In this document: positions 33,791 through 43,133 of the stretch, one piece after another | Position numbering within the stretch: position 1 is the first letter of the stretch | Layout: each line of letters opens with the position of its first letter | Assembly (NCBI GenBank): GCA_902569185.1 | Contig: CACFTH010000007.1 | Location: 1 to 48,648, forward strand | Length of the DNA: 48,648 nucleotides | Reading direction: 5' to 3' | Source of the DNA: an uncultured Pelagibacteraceae bacterium | GTDB taxonomy: Bacteria; Pseudomonadota; Alphaproteobacteria; Pelagibacterales; Pelagibacteraceae | Notes under the pieces: generated by a model | Told to the model about the DNA's origin: nothing | Database searches by the model: none | The model's input: only the letters and a program-made list of their open reading frames with translations | Program-made: the position numbers and the translations under genes

Positions 33791-36223
33791 TTAAGCTCTG
33801 AGCAATTTATTTTCGGAATCGTAAGGTGAGTCTTCAATAATCGAAACTTCATGCATTTTACCTAATATATCTATTTTAAGTTTTTGTCCAACTTTCGCAT
33901 ATTCAGGTTTTACCATTCCAAGTGCAATAGATTTGTTTAATCTAAAACCGTAATCTCCTCCGGTCGCTCTTCCAATCACAGATCCGTTTTCGTAAATAGG
34001 ATTGTTCCCAAGCACATCTGCGTCTGAAACTCCGTGAATTTCCATGGTTACTAATTTATTTGAAAAACCTTTTGCTCTCCATTGATCCAGTGCCGCACGT
34101 CCAATAAAATCTCCTTTATTAGGATGAATAAATCTATCTAAACCTGACTCGTAAGGTGCGTATTCGATCGAAAGCTCTGTACCAACCAACTTGTAAGATT
34201 TTTCAACTCTTAAACTATTCATTGCTCTGATACCGTATGGTTTAAGATTAAATTCTTTTCCAGCTTCCATAAGTTTATCAAATATATGATTTTGATATTC
34301 GATTGGATGATGTAATTCCCAACCAAGCTCACCAACAAAATTTACTCTCATAGCATTACAAGGTGCTAAACCAATATTAATATTTTGAGCACTCAACCAT
34401 TTAAATTTTTCATTTGAAAAATCAGTTTTAGAAACTTTTTGCATAAGTTTTCGTGCTTTTGGACCTGATACAACAAGTACTCCCATGCTATTAGTTAAAT
34501 TTTCATATTGAACTGAACCATCCTTTGGCATCCATTTATGAATCCAATCGTGATCTAATCTTTGGTAAGCACCAGCTGAAACTAAATAAAAACTATCTTC
34601 GGCTTCTCTCATTATTGTAAATTCAGAATGCACCCCACCTTTTGTATTAAGTGCATGACATAAATTAATTCTGCCAATTTTTTTAGGAAGTTTGTTTGCT
34701 ACTAGTTTGTCTAAAAATTCTTCAGCTCCCGGCCCTTTTATTCTGCACTTACCAAATGCAGACATATCTAATAGTCCTACATTTTCTTTTACGTTCTTGC
34801 ATTCTTTCTCAACGCTTTTAAACCAATTTGATCTTCTAAATGACCAATCATCCTCTTGCTTTTCTCCATCAGTTGCAAAAAAGTTTGGTCTTTCCCAGCC
34901 AAACTTTTGTCCAAAGACTGCTCCAAGTTTTTTCATTCGGTCATAGCAAGGTGCTTGTCTTAATGGTCTTCCAGCTTCACGTTCCTCGTCTGGATAATGA
35001 ACTGTGAAAACATTTGCATAAGCTTCTTCATTTTTTTCCATTAAATAAGATTTTGTGACGTATGATCCAAATCTTCTTGGATCTACACCAAGCATATCTA
35101 TTGTTGGCTCACCATCTATAATCCATTCTGCTAATTGCCAACCAGCCCCACCTGCTGCAGTAATTCCAAAACTATGTCCATCATTAATCCAAAAATTTTT
35201 CAATCCCCAAGCTGGTCCTACTAATGGACTTCCATCAGGTGTATAACAAATTGCACCGTTATAAACTTTTTTTACTCCGACCTCACCAAATGCAGGAACC
35301 CTTTTAATAGCCCCTTCAATGTGTGGTGCTAGTCTATCTAAATCTTCTTGAAATAATTCATATTCACTATCTTTTGATGGACCATCAACGTAACAACAAG
35401 GTGCACCTTTTTCATAAGGTCCTAAGATAAATCCGCCGGCTTCCTCTCTCATGTACCAAGAATTATCACTGTCTCTTAAAACTCCCATCTCTGGTTTTTT
35501 TTCTTTTTGTCTCTTTTGAACTTCTGGATGTGGTTCTGTAACAATATATTGATGTTCTACCGGTATTGCTGGAATTTCAATTCCTACCATCTCACCAGTT
35601 TGTCTTGCAAAATTTCCACTACAAGAAACAACATGTTCACATGAAATAGATCCTTTGTCTGTCTCAACAGTCCAACCATCTTTTGTTTGTTTAATTCCAA
35701 CAACAGTTGTGTTTCTATAAATTTCTGCCCCGTGGTTCCTTGCACCAGTTGCTAACGCTTGAGTAAGATCTGCAGGTTGAATGTAACCGTCTTCTGGATG
35801 TTGAATTGCTCCTTCAAGTCCCTCTATATTGCATAGAGGCCAAATTTCTTTTACTTGTTCTGGCTTTAAAAATTTAACTTTTACTCCAATTGTTTTGGCA
35901 ACGCCTGCGTACTGATGATATTCATCCATTCTATCTTTTGTTTGAGCTAAACGTATGTTTGATACAACACTGAAACCAACTTTTTTACCGGTTTCTTTTT
36001 CTAACGATTTATAAAGTTGAACAGCATATCGGTGTAATTGTCCCACAGAATAACTCATATTAAATAGAGGAAGTAAACCTGCTGCATGCCAAGTAGAACC
36101 TGAAGTAAGTTCTTTTCTCTCAACTAAAACAACATCAGACCAACCTTTTTTGGCTAAATGATAGAGTGTGCTTACACCTACGGCGCCACCTCCAACAACT
36201 ACAACTTTGGCTTTGGATTTCAT
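33791..36223 (-). CDS. dmgdh: Dimethylglycine dehydrogenase-type FAD oxidoreductase with C-terminal folate domain
   Basis: 810 aa. The N-terminal FAD fold VVVVGGGAVGVSTLYHL is followed by SGSTWHAAGL with H46, the site of covalent FAD attachment in mammalian DMGDH and sarcosine dehydrogenase. The C-terminal half, from about residue 430, is a GcvT-like folate-binding domain (NFVGELGWELHHP near 640). The expected reaction is demethylation of dimethylglycine (or sarcosine) with C1 transfer to folate and electrons to ETF. The adjacent ETF genes fit; a separate sarcosine oxidase in the window favours dimethylglycine as substrate, by inference. Confidence 0.88.
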   Translation of the reverse strand: MKSKAKVVVVGGGAVGVSTLYHLAKKGWSDVVLVERKELTSGSTWHAAGLLPLFNMSYSVGQLHRYAVQLYKSLEKETGKKVGFSVVSNIRLAQTKDRMDEYHQYAGVAKTIGVKVKFLKPEQVKEIWPLCNIEGLEGAIQHPEDGYIQPADLTQALATGARNHGAEIYRNTTVVGIKQTKDGWTVETDKGSISCEHVVSCSGNFARQTGEMVGIEIPAIPVEHQYIVTEPHPEVQKRQKEKKPEMGVLRDSDNSWYMREEAGGFILGPYEKGAPCCYVDGPSKDSEYELFQEDLDRLAPHIEGAIKRVPAFGEVGVKKVYNGAICYTPDGSPLVGPAWGLKNFWINDGHSFGITAAGGAGWQLAEWIIDGEPTIDMLGVDPRRFGSYVTKSYLMEKNEEAYANVFTVHYPDEEREAGRPLRQAPCYDRMKKLGAVFGQKFGWERPNFFATDGEKQEDDWSFRRSNWFKSVEKECKNVKENVGLLDMSAFGKCRIKGPGAEEFLDKLVANKLPKKIGRINLCHALNTKGGVHSEFTIMREAEDSFYLVSAGAYQRLDHDWIHKWMPKDGSVQYENLTNSMGVLVVSGPKARKLMQKVSKTDFSNEKFKWLSAQNINIGLAPCNAMRVNFVGELGWELHHPIEYQNHIFDKLMEAGKEFNLKPYGIRAMNSLRVEKSYKLVGTELSIEYAPYESGLDRFIHPNKGDFIGRAALDQWRAKGFSNKLVTMEIHGVSDADVLGNNPIYENGSVIGRATGGDYGFRLNKSIALGMVKPEYAKVGQKLKIDILGKMHEVSIIEDSPYDSENKLLRA

Positions 36224-36271
36224 TAATTGAGAATATGATATGTTGATATAGATTTAAATGATTAAAATTGG

Positions 36272-36691
36272 CTATTTTTCCTTAGGCCAATAAGAATAAC
36301 GAGGTTTACTTGCTGGGAATGCGTCTTTCACTTTAACGTTTTTGATATCTTTTAGATGTAAAACCCATCTAGTTTTTGCTTCCTCACCTTTGGATTGTAG
36401 ATTGTTTTTTTGGTCAATAATATTGGTCCTGACCAAATTTGATTTATCTTCAACAAAAGTTTCTATTGCATCAATTTTTTTTACAATTTTTTGTTTTTTA
36501 CTTTGAATAAAGTGCTCAACTGGGAACTTGCCTGTTTTATGTTTTACACCATAACTTAACCCAGTAGTTGCTGCAGAATATGCTAGATTTCCTTGAGATG
36601 CACCAGCTGCGGGCCCAATCATAGGAGCTAAAGATGCTTGATAACATCCTGACAAAAAAAATAAGGATAGAATTCCAATAAAAATTTTCAT
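36272..36691 (-). CDS. Small lipoprotein, paralogue of the one at 36791-37165
   Basis: 139 aa. Lipobox LSGC with C16 as the lipidation site. It shares with its neighbour GPAxG at 26-30, VK at 49-50, KTGK at 52-55 and EH at 59-60, in the same register. The C-terminal half is Lys-rich and probably helical. No known family. It lies 48 bases from the dimethylglycine dehydrogenase start, on the same strand. Confidence 0.7.
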   Translation of the reverse strand: MKIFIGILSLFFLSGCYQASLAPMIGPAAGASQGNLAYSAATTGLSYGVKHKTGKFPVEHFIQSKKQKIVKKIDAIETFVEDKSNLVRTNIIDQKNNLQSKGEEAKTRWVLHLKDIKNVKVKDAFPASKPRYSYWPKEK

Positions 36692-36790
36692 TGCTTGTCA
36701 GTAACACAATGTTTTAATTTTAAAAGAAAATTATGAGTGATATTTCGTTACAGGATATTACTGCGATTAAAAAATAAACTTAAAGTTGTG

Positions 36791-37165
36791 TTAATCTTTT
36801 TTTCGTTTTTCGATTAGCTGCTTGTGATTTTTTTCTATTCTTGCTTGAAGATTTAGTCCTAAAAGTTGTTTTCTAGTTTTTTCTATCCTTTTATTTATCA
36901 TAGAACAAAATTCAGGTTTCTTAATACATGGATTAATTTTAGATTTAGTATTATCCAATGTTTTTATTTGTTTTTCACTTAAAACGTGTTCGAAAGGAGT
37001 TTTTCCAGTTTTTTTCTTAACTATGTGATTAATTGTTGTTGATGTTGCTGTTTCAGTTAATTTACCAGATACGACGCCAGTTGCTGGACCAACCATGGTT
37101 AACGAATTGGCATAACAACCTGTTAAGAAAATCCCAAAAAATAGTAGTCCTATAGTTTTTTTCAT
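36791..37165 (-). CDS. Small lipoprotein, paralogue of the one at 36272-36691
   Basis: 124 aa. Lipobox LTGC with C17. GPAxG at 26-30, VK at 49-50, KTGK at 52-55 and EH at 59-60 align without gaps with the other lipoprotein. Two further cysteines (in NPCIKKPEFCS, around 79-87) occur only in this copy. The last third is Lys/Arg-rich. Function unknown; the pair looks like an old tandem duplication. Confidence 0.7.
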   Translation of the reverse strand: MKKTIGLLFFGIFLTGCYANSLTMVGPATGVVSGKLTETATSTTINHIVKKKTGKTPFEHVLSEKQIKTLDNTKSKINPCIKKPEFCSMINKRIEKTRKQLLGLNLQARIEKNHKQLIEKRKKD

Positions 37166-37249
37166 CCCTTATCTCTAATAACGAATCAATCACAAAACTG
37201 TGGATAAATATACAGAATTTTAAGTTAAAAATACAACTTGTAGTTTAGG

Positions 37250-38200
37250 CTAATTTATTAGTCTTTTCGGTCTGCCTTCGATACAAGAGTATAAGTTTTC
37301 AATCATTTGCTCGTAGAAAATAGAATAATTTTCCTCTGTTACATATCCGAGATGAGGAGTTAATAATGCGTTAGGTAAAAATCTTAATTTATGATCCTGA
37401 GGTAAAGGTTCTTTATCATAAACATCGAGGCCTGCCCCAGCGATAACATCATCCTCTAATGCTTGTATTAAGTCTTTTTCATTTATTATTGGTCCTCTTG
37501 AGGTGTTGATCAAAAAACAGGTTCTCTTCATCATTTTTAATTCATTTTCAGTTATTAAATTTTTGTATCTTGCACCTAACACTACATGAAGAGATATGAT
37601 ATCTGATTGTCTAAATAATTCTTCTTTACTCATGGGTAATACTCCAAGTTTGTCAGCTTCAGATAAATTTAAATTTTCACTCCATGCAACCACTTGCATC
37701 CCAAATGCTTTTCCAATTCTTGCTACCTGAGAGCCAATTTTTCCAAGACCGATTATTCCTAAAATTTTACCTTTTAATTCAAAGCCAACAGTGGTTTGCC
37801 AATACCCTTGAAACATATTATCGATTTCCTGCTTCATATTTCTCATCAAACCTAGTATTAAAGCCCAAGTTATTTCAGCAGTTGGATTAGAGTTTATTTC
37901 AGTTCCACAAACAATAATTTTTCTACTTTTTGTATATTCCAAATCAATTGATTTATTTCTCATACCGCTTGTGAAAATATACTTTAAGTTTTTTAAACCT
38001 TCTAATAACGCCCTAGTGAGAGGAGTTCTTTCCCTCATTACAAAAAGAGCATCGAACTTCTCTAGGGCTAAAATAGCTTCGTCTTCACTTTGAAAGGGTT
38101 CATTAAAAATCGTAAACTCAAATTTATCTTTATGTTTGTCTATATCAATGAATTCTTCAAAAATATTTTGGTAATCATCCAAAACAGCAACTTTAATCAT
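37250..38200 (-). CDS. D-isomer-specific 2-hydroxyacid dehydrogenase
   Basis: 316 aa. The NAD-binding GxGxxG is at 151-156 (IGLGKIGSQVA). The catalytic Arg is R235 (NTSRGPII), Glu is E264 (YDKEPLP) and His is H283 (LTPHLGY). The family interconverts 2-oxo acids and D-2-hydroxy acids (3-phosphoglycerate, glyoxylate and others); the exact substrate is open. The start directly follows the stop of the DadA-like gene, so the two are made together and may act in sequence. Confidence 0.87.
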   Translation of the reverse strand: MIKVAVLDDYQNIFEEFIDIDKHKDKFEFTIFNEPFQSEDEAILALEKFDALFVMRERTPLTRALLEGLKNLKYIFTSGMRNKSIDLEYTKSRKIIVCGTEINSNPTAEITWALILGLMRNMKQEIDNMFQGYWQTTVGFELKGKILGIIGLGKIGSQVARIGKAFGMQVVAWSENLNLSEADKLGVLPMSKEELFRQSDIISLHVVLGARYKNLITENELKMMKRTCFLINTSRGPIINEKDLIQALEDDVIAGAGLDVYDKEPLPQDHKLRFLPNALLTPHLGYVTEENYSIFYEQMIENLYSCIEGRPKRLIN

Positions 38201-39445
38201 TTAATTAAATCTCGATGAGCTATAGGGCGATAAGTCTAAATTTGTTTTCTCATTAGCTAAAATACCAGAAACAACCTTGCCAGTTATAGCGCCTAAGGTC
38301 CAACCAAGATGTTGATGTCCAAAAGCATAAACAATATTTTTATTATTTTTAGATGGTCCAATAACTGGAAGAAAATCTGGTAATGTAGGTCTGAAACCTA
38401 ACCATTCATCTTCATGTTCTTTTAATTGGGGTAGAAGTTCTTTTGCACATTTTACAATATAATCAATTCTTTTTTTTGAAAGAGGATTTTTTAATCCTCC
38501 AAGTTCTACCGTTCCTACAGCTCTAAGACCCTGATTCATCGGGGTTAAACCAAACCCTCGATCTAAGAAAATAACTGGTCTTTTTAGAAGATTTTCCATA
38601 CCTTTAAAGTGAACATGATAACCACGTTCTGTATCTAGAGGAATTTTTTCATCAAGTTGATCTGTAAATTTTTTTGAAAAGGCTCCACATGCAATTACAG
38701 ATTTTTCAAATTTATAATCATTATTTTCTGTTTTAATTATAGTTTCATTATTTGTAGATTGTTCTACTTTTTGAACATTTTCTTTAATATATTTTCCGCC
38801 CCTTTCTATAAATAATTCAAATATTTTTTTTACAATTCCCCCGGGGTCTTTGGCGTGATAAGCGTAATCATAATATGCTCCACCATCAAATACTGGTTTT
38901 AAATTTGGCTCTAGATCCAAAATTTCTCCAGTTGTTAATAATTTTTGCTTTACCCCGAAATCATTTCTAACTTTTATCTCCAATTCTCTACTTTTCATAT
39001 TTTTATTAGTCCATACGTAAATAATTCCTTTTTTTTCTACTAAGTTCGAAATATCAAACTCTTGGAAAATTTCATCGTATGCATCTAAAGATAAATTTAA
39101 AATTTGATGCATATATTTAGCAGTATGCATCATTGATTTTTTATTACAGTTTTTTAAATATCCAAGGAACCAAGGGATCATTTTTGGTACGTAATTCCAT
39201 TTGAGAGCTAAAGGACCATAAGAGCTAAATAACATTTTGGGTATATCGTATAAAACGTCAGGTCTATTCAATTGTAAGATCGCATATGGTGAAAAATGTC
39301 CAGCATTACCATATGATGCCATGCTTCCTGGACCTTTTGGGTCGAAGATAGTTGCTGGTATATTTTTTTTTAATAGTTGAAGTCCAATACAAACTCCTTG
39401 TATGCCAGCACCAACGATACCAACAGATTTACAAGAGTTTGACAT
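38201..39445 (-). CDS. DadA-like FAD-dependent D-amino acid dehydrogenase
   Basis: 414 aa. The FAD fold is VGIVGAGIQGVCIGLQLL at 8-25, followed by ASYGNAGHFSPYA. C-terminal FAD-site segments are WLGFRPTLPDFLPVIGPS and HQHLGWTLGAITGKVV, typical of DadA. It would oxidise a D-amino acid (or a related secondary amine) to a 2-oxo acid with electrons to the respiratory chain. It abuts the hydroxyacid dehydrogenase gene. Distinction from LhgO-type 2-hydroxyglutarate oxidases rests on these DadA segments. Confidence 0.82.
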   Translation of the reverse strand: MSNSCKSVGIVGAGIQGVCIGLQLLKKNIPATIFDPKGPGSMASYGNAGHFSPYAILQLNRPDVLYDIPKMLFSSYGPLALKWNYVPKMIPWFLGYLKNCNKKSMMHTAKYMHQILNLSLDAYDEIFQEFDISNLVEKKGIIYVWTNKNMKSRELEIKVRNDFGVKQKLLTTGEILDLEPNLKPVFDGGAYYDYAYHAKDPGGIVKKIFELFIERGGKYIKENVQKVEQSTNNETIIKTENNDYKFEKSVIACGAFSKKFTDQLDEKIPLDTERGYHVHFKGMENLLKRPVIFLDRGFGLTPMNQGLRAVGTVELGGLKNPLSKKRIDYIVKCAKELLPQLKEHEDEWLGFRPTLPDFLPVIGPSKNNKNIVYAFGHQHLGWTLGAITGKVVSGILANEKTNLDLSPYSSSRFN

Positions 39446-39503
39446 ATTAAATAGTTTTTATGCAAATTATTGCTTAATTAAATGTGGTGAATTGTACTTC
39501 TTT

Positions 39504-39977
39504 TTACGCGTTGCTAGCAACTATTTTAGGTCGGCCTTTTTTAGTAACTTTTTCTTTTTCTTTTTCTTTAGCTTCAATTTCTTCAAGCTTAAATTCATCT
39601 TGAGCTGCTTCTAGGCTAGTGCTTTCAGTTTTCTTGATGTAACCGTTTATATCAGCCCCTTCTTCGGTTTTTAAAGTTTCGCTGAAAAGAATATCACCTT
39701 TAACTACTGCCGAGTTTCCAATCACAATAGTTTTTGCAACAACTTTACCTTCTAGATGACCATAAATTTCAATTTTATCAGTTTCTACTGGCCCAACAAT
39801 TGAACCTGTTTCTTTTATAACTAAATCATTTGTATAAACTGGGCCTTTAATTAATCCTGCTATATCGATTGCTCCTGATGTTCTCAGAGTTCCCTCTAAT
39901 GAAAACGTTTCACTGATCAATGATCTTCCACTGTCATTAAGTGGGACTGGAGCGTTACCTTTTTTTGAACCAAACAT
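39504..39977 (-). CDS. Bactofilin family cytoskeletal protein
   Basis: 157 aa from the ATG at 39977 (MFGSKKGN); a TTG at 39995 is the only longer option and is rejected. The central beta-helix repeats (GTLRTSGAIDIAGLIKGPVY, then KIEIYGHLEGKVVAKTIVIG) are diagnostic of bactofilin (DUF583). A charged Glu/Lys tail ends the protein. Bactofilins polymerise without nucleotide and act in cell shape; the position just downstream of the rodA-mrdA-mreDCB cluster fits this. Confidence 0.88.
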   Translation of the reverse strand: MFGSKKGNAPVPLNDSGRSLISETFSLEGTLRTSGAIDIAGLIKGPVYTNDLVIKETGSIVGPVETDKIEIYGHLEGKVVAKTIVIGNSAVVKGDILFSETLKTEEGADINGYIKKTESTSLEAAQDEFKLEEIEAKEKEKEKVTKKGRPKIVASNA

Positions 39978-40063
39978 AGTTGCGTATAACAGCAAATTAT
40001 TGTGATGATTGCAACAAGAGAAATGTGCTATTTTGGGTCATATATTGTATATCTCTGGTTGTA

Positions 40064-41194
40064 TTAACCTAAAGATTGATCTTTATGTATTTTACAGCTC
40101 ATTACAATACCTAGGCCAATCATAATCGCCAACATAGAGGAACCACCGTATGACATTATAGGCAAAGGGGCTCCAACTATAGGTATTAATCCCAAAACCA
40201 TTCCCATATTAACAGCCACATAAATAAAGAAAGCTGTAGCAAAACTATAACAGTACAATTTACCAAAACTTGTTCTCAAAGTATGGCCAATGTTAACAAT
40301 TCTCCATGTGATTAAAATATAAATCATTAAAATTGTCATAGAACCGAAAAAACCAAACTCTTCAGAAAACAACGTAAATATAAAGTCAGTATGTTTCTCT
40401 GGCAAGTAATCAAGGTAACTCTGTGAACCATCTAAAAAACCTTTTCCAAACAAACCGCCGGAACCAATGGCTATTTTAGATTGTGTAATTTGATATCCTG
40501 CACCCAATGGATCTCTGGATGGATCTAAAAAAGTTAAAATTCTGGATTTTTGATATGGTTTTAGAAATGAAATAGCTATGGGTGCTGAAAGTAAAAAAAG
40601 GCCTCCCAGATATGCAAAAAATTTCATTTTTACACCGGCTAACCAAACAACTATTACACCACCGACAGCGATTAAAAAAGATGTTCCAAGATCTGGTTGT
40701 GTTATCACTAATATTACTGGGAATAAAAGCGCTAATAAAGGTTGAGCTAAGTATCTAAATTTATTCACATCACCTGAAGAAATCTTATGATAATACTTAG
40801 CTAAAAATAATATAAGTCCAATTTTCATTAATTCAGATGGCTGTAAGTTTAAAAAATAAAGATATAACCATCTTTGAGAGCCGGATGATGTTAAGCCAAC
40901 ATATTTAACTAAAATTAATAAAAATAAAACTCCTAAATAAAAAAGTGTAGCAGAACCGTACCAAAAACTTGTTTTTATGAAAGATATAACAAAGAATAAT
41001 GAAAAAAATATTATAAATCGAATTATATGGCTTTTGGTGTGATAAGCAAACTGCCCCCCATCAGTAGAATACATTGCAAAAAAACTAATTATGCCTATTA
41101 AAAAAATACAAATTGTTAAGGTGAGATCAAGAGAAAATATTTTATCCCTTAAAGTCAAATGAGATTGTATTGAGCCGGATCTAAACATCTTCAC
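40064..41194 (-). CDS. rodA: RodA (MrdB) peptidoglycan glycosyltransferase
   Basis: 376 aa SEDS-family membrane protein with about ten helices. Hallmarks: GSQRWLYLYFLNLQPSELMK (SEDS substrate region), ITQPDLGTSFLIAVGG, LPEKHTDFIFTLFSEEFGF and the end YGGSSMLAIMIGLGIVMS. It polymerises glycan strands for the elongasome. It overlaps the mrdA end by 14 nt. An ATG two codons downstream is an alternative start. Confidence 0.95.
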   Translation of the reverse strand: MKMFRSGSIQSHLTLRDKIFSLDLTLTICIFLIGIISFFAMYSTDGGQFAYHTKSHIIRFIIFFSLFFVISFIKTSFWYGSATLFYLGVLFLLILVKYVGLTSSGSQRWLYLYFLNLQPSELMKIGLILFLAKYYHKISSGDVNKFRYLAQPLLALLFPVILVITQPDLGTSFLIAVGGVIVVWLAGVKMKFFAYLGGLFLLSAPIAISFLKPYQKSRILTFLDPSRDPLGAGYQITQSKIAIGSGGLFGKGFLDGSQSYLDYLPEKHTDFIFTLFSEEFGFFGSMTILMIYILITWRIVNIGHTLRTSFGKLYCYSFATAFFIYVAVNMGMVLGLIPIVGAPLPIMSYGGSSMLAIMIGLGIVMSCKIHKDQSLG

Positions 41195-43133
41195 CTTTAT
41201 AATTATCGTGAACTTGTTGTCTTAAAGGGTGTCTCTCTAATAATTTTTTTATTACTTTTTTTGCAATTGGTGCTGCAGTTTTACTTCCTGAACCTCCATG
41301 TTCCACAACCACACTAATCGAGTATTTTGGTTCGTTATATGGAGCAAAAGCAACATAGAGTGAGTGATCTCTTTGTTCGTAAGGCAAGTCTTCATTTTTG
41401 ATTTCGAGTTCCCTTTGTTGTTCAGTGATCCTTCTTACCTGTGATGTCCCAGTCTTACCCGCAAACATAAATTCTTTTTTACCTAATCTAGATCCATAAG
41501 ATGTTCCTCCAGGTTCATTTGTGGCTCCGAAGAATGCTTCTTTTACAAAATTTATATTTTCTTGATTTCTAAATAACGGCTTGTAGCCTAAATCAATTGT
41601 TGTGTCGTCAAATTCTTTTGATTGTTCGGTATTAAAAAATTCTTCAAGTGACTTTGGATTTTTCTTTTTTTCAGCAAATAAACTAAATTTACTTTTCTCA
41701 CCTAAAACTATTCTAGGTTCTACATCATAACCGCCGTTGGCAATTCTTGCTGTCATTAAACAAAGTTGCATTGGAGTTGTTTGCCAGTAACCTTGACCGA
41801 TACCGCTGTGAAGTGTTTCACCTAAATACCAAGATTTTCCTATTCTTTGCTTTTTCCATTTTGTATTTGGTACAACACCTGTTTTTTCCTCGTGAAAACC
41901 TTTGACCATAGTGTCACCTAATCCATATGCTCTTGCAGTTTCCGAAAGTCTATCAATACCTAATCTTCTTGCTACTTCATAAAAATATACATCACATGAC
42001 TCCTTAATTGCTTTCCGCATATCTACAAATCCATGACCCTTTTTCTTCCAGCAATGAAATTTTTCTCCATAAAGTTCTATGCTCCCGCTACATTGTTGAA
42101 CCATTTTCGTGTTTACAACATCATTCTCTAATGCACTAATCGCGACCAATCCTTTTATAGTGGATCCTGGTGGATATAATCCAGATATGGCTTTGTTAAC
42201 TAAAGGTTTATCTCTGTGTGAAATTAGTTCTCTCCAATCTTTTGTACTAATACCATGTACAAACTTGTTAGGATCAAAAGTTGGAGAAGAAACCATTGTA
42301 ATGATATCGCCTCGATAAATGTCCATTACGCATATAGCTCCTGCTTTACCTTTTAATAATTCAGCAGAAAGATTTTGAAGATCCAAATCAAGCGTTGTTT
42401 TGTAGCTTTTTCCATTTTTTCCCTGATCAATAGAAACCTCTTTAATTCGTTTTCCGAAAGCATTTACCTCATATCTTTTGTGACCAACATTTCCAATAAT
42501 TTCTGAGTCTAGTTTGTTCTCTAAACCAGTTTTTCCCACTCTCATACCTGCAGCTTTCATATTTGCTAAGTAATTTTTTTGTTGTAAATCTTTTTTACTT
42601 ATTTTTGAGACATATCCAATTACATGTGATGATGATTGTTCACGATACACTCTAGCAACAGATATAATTGGTTCTACACCTTGCAACTCATGTAAAAATA
42701 AATTTATCCTTGAGAATTCAGCCCAAGTTAAATTATCTGAGACAATTACAGGATCCCAAGGTTTCTGTGATTTAATTTTTTTTTGAATTTTAGAAACAGC
42801 ATTATCAGACATTTTTAAAATATTTTTTAATCTAAAAATTAATGCCGAAAGATTTTCAGCGTTTTCTGGTATTAAATGAAGTTGAAAAACTTTTTGATTA
42901 GATGCTATTTCTTCACCAAAATAATCTTTTATTACACCGCGTGGAGGGGCGAATCTCCATTCTCTAAATCTATTTTTATCAGATAGAGTTTTATATTTTT
43001 TACTCTCATTAATTTGAAGAGAAATTAATCTACCAACAACACCAAAAACAACAACTGCTTTCGCTGCAGTTAATACAAACATCCTTCTTCCAATTAATCT
43101 TATTTTACTACTACCGACAGAGTCGCTAATCAT
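41181..43133 (-). CDS. mrdA: Penicillin-binding protein 2 (elongation transpeptidase)
   Basis: 650 aa. One N-terminal membrane anchor (about residues 18-38), a dimerisation region with RGVIKDYFGEEIASN, and the transpeptidase domain with active-site S324 in STIK (324-327), SCD near 379 and KTG in AGKTGTSQV near 570. It cross-links peptidoglycan with RodA in lateral wall growth. It overlaps mreD by 8 nt. Confidence 0.95.
   Translation of the reverse strand: MISDSVGSSKIRLIGRRMFVLTAAKAVVVFGVVGRLISLQINESKKYKTLSDKNRFREWRFAPPRGVIKDYFGEEIASNQKVFQLHLIPENAENLSALIFRLKNILKMSDNAVSKIQKKIKSQKPWDPVIVSDNLTWAEFSRINLFLHELQGVEPIISVARVYREQSSSHVIGYVSKISKKDLQQKNYLANMKAAGMRVGKTGLENKLDSEIIGNVGHKRYEVNAFGKRIKEVSIDQGKNGKSYKTTLDLDLQNLSAELLKGKAGAICVMDIYRGDIITMVSSPTFDPNKFVHGISTKDWRELISHRDKPLVNKAISGLYPPGSTIKGLVAISALENDVVNTKMVQQCSGSIELYGEKFHCWKKKGHGFVDMRKAIKESCDVYFYEVARRLGIDRLSETARAYGLGDTMVKGFHEEKTGVVPNTKWKKQRIGKSWYLGETLHSGIGQGYWQTTPMQLCLMTARIANGGYDVEPRIVLGEKSKFSLFAEKKKNPKSLEEFFNTEQSKEFDDTTIDLGYKPLFRNQENINFVKEAFFGATNEPGGTSYGSRLGKKEFMFAGKTGTSQVRRITEQQRELEIKNEDLPYEQRDHSLYVAFAPYNEPKYSISVVVEHGGSGSKTAAPIAKKVIKKLLERHPLRQQVHDNYKGEDV

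Noticed and set aside
38201-39445. L-2-hydroxyglutarate oxidase (LhgO) partner for GlaH
   Set aside because: The C-terminal segments match DadA-type D-amino acid dehydrogenase better, and the gene is about 22 kb from glaH.
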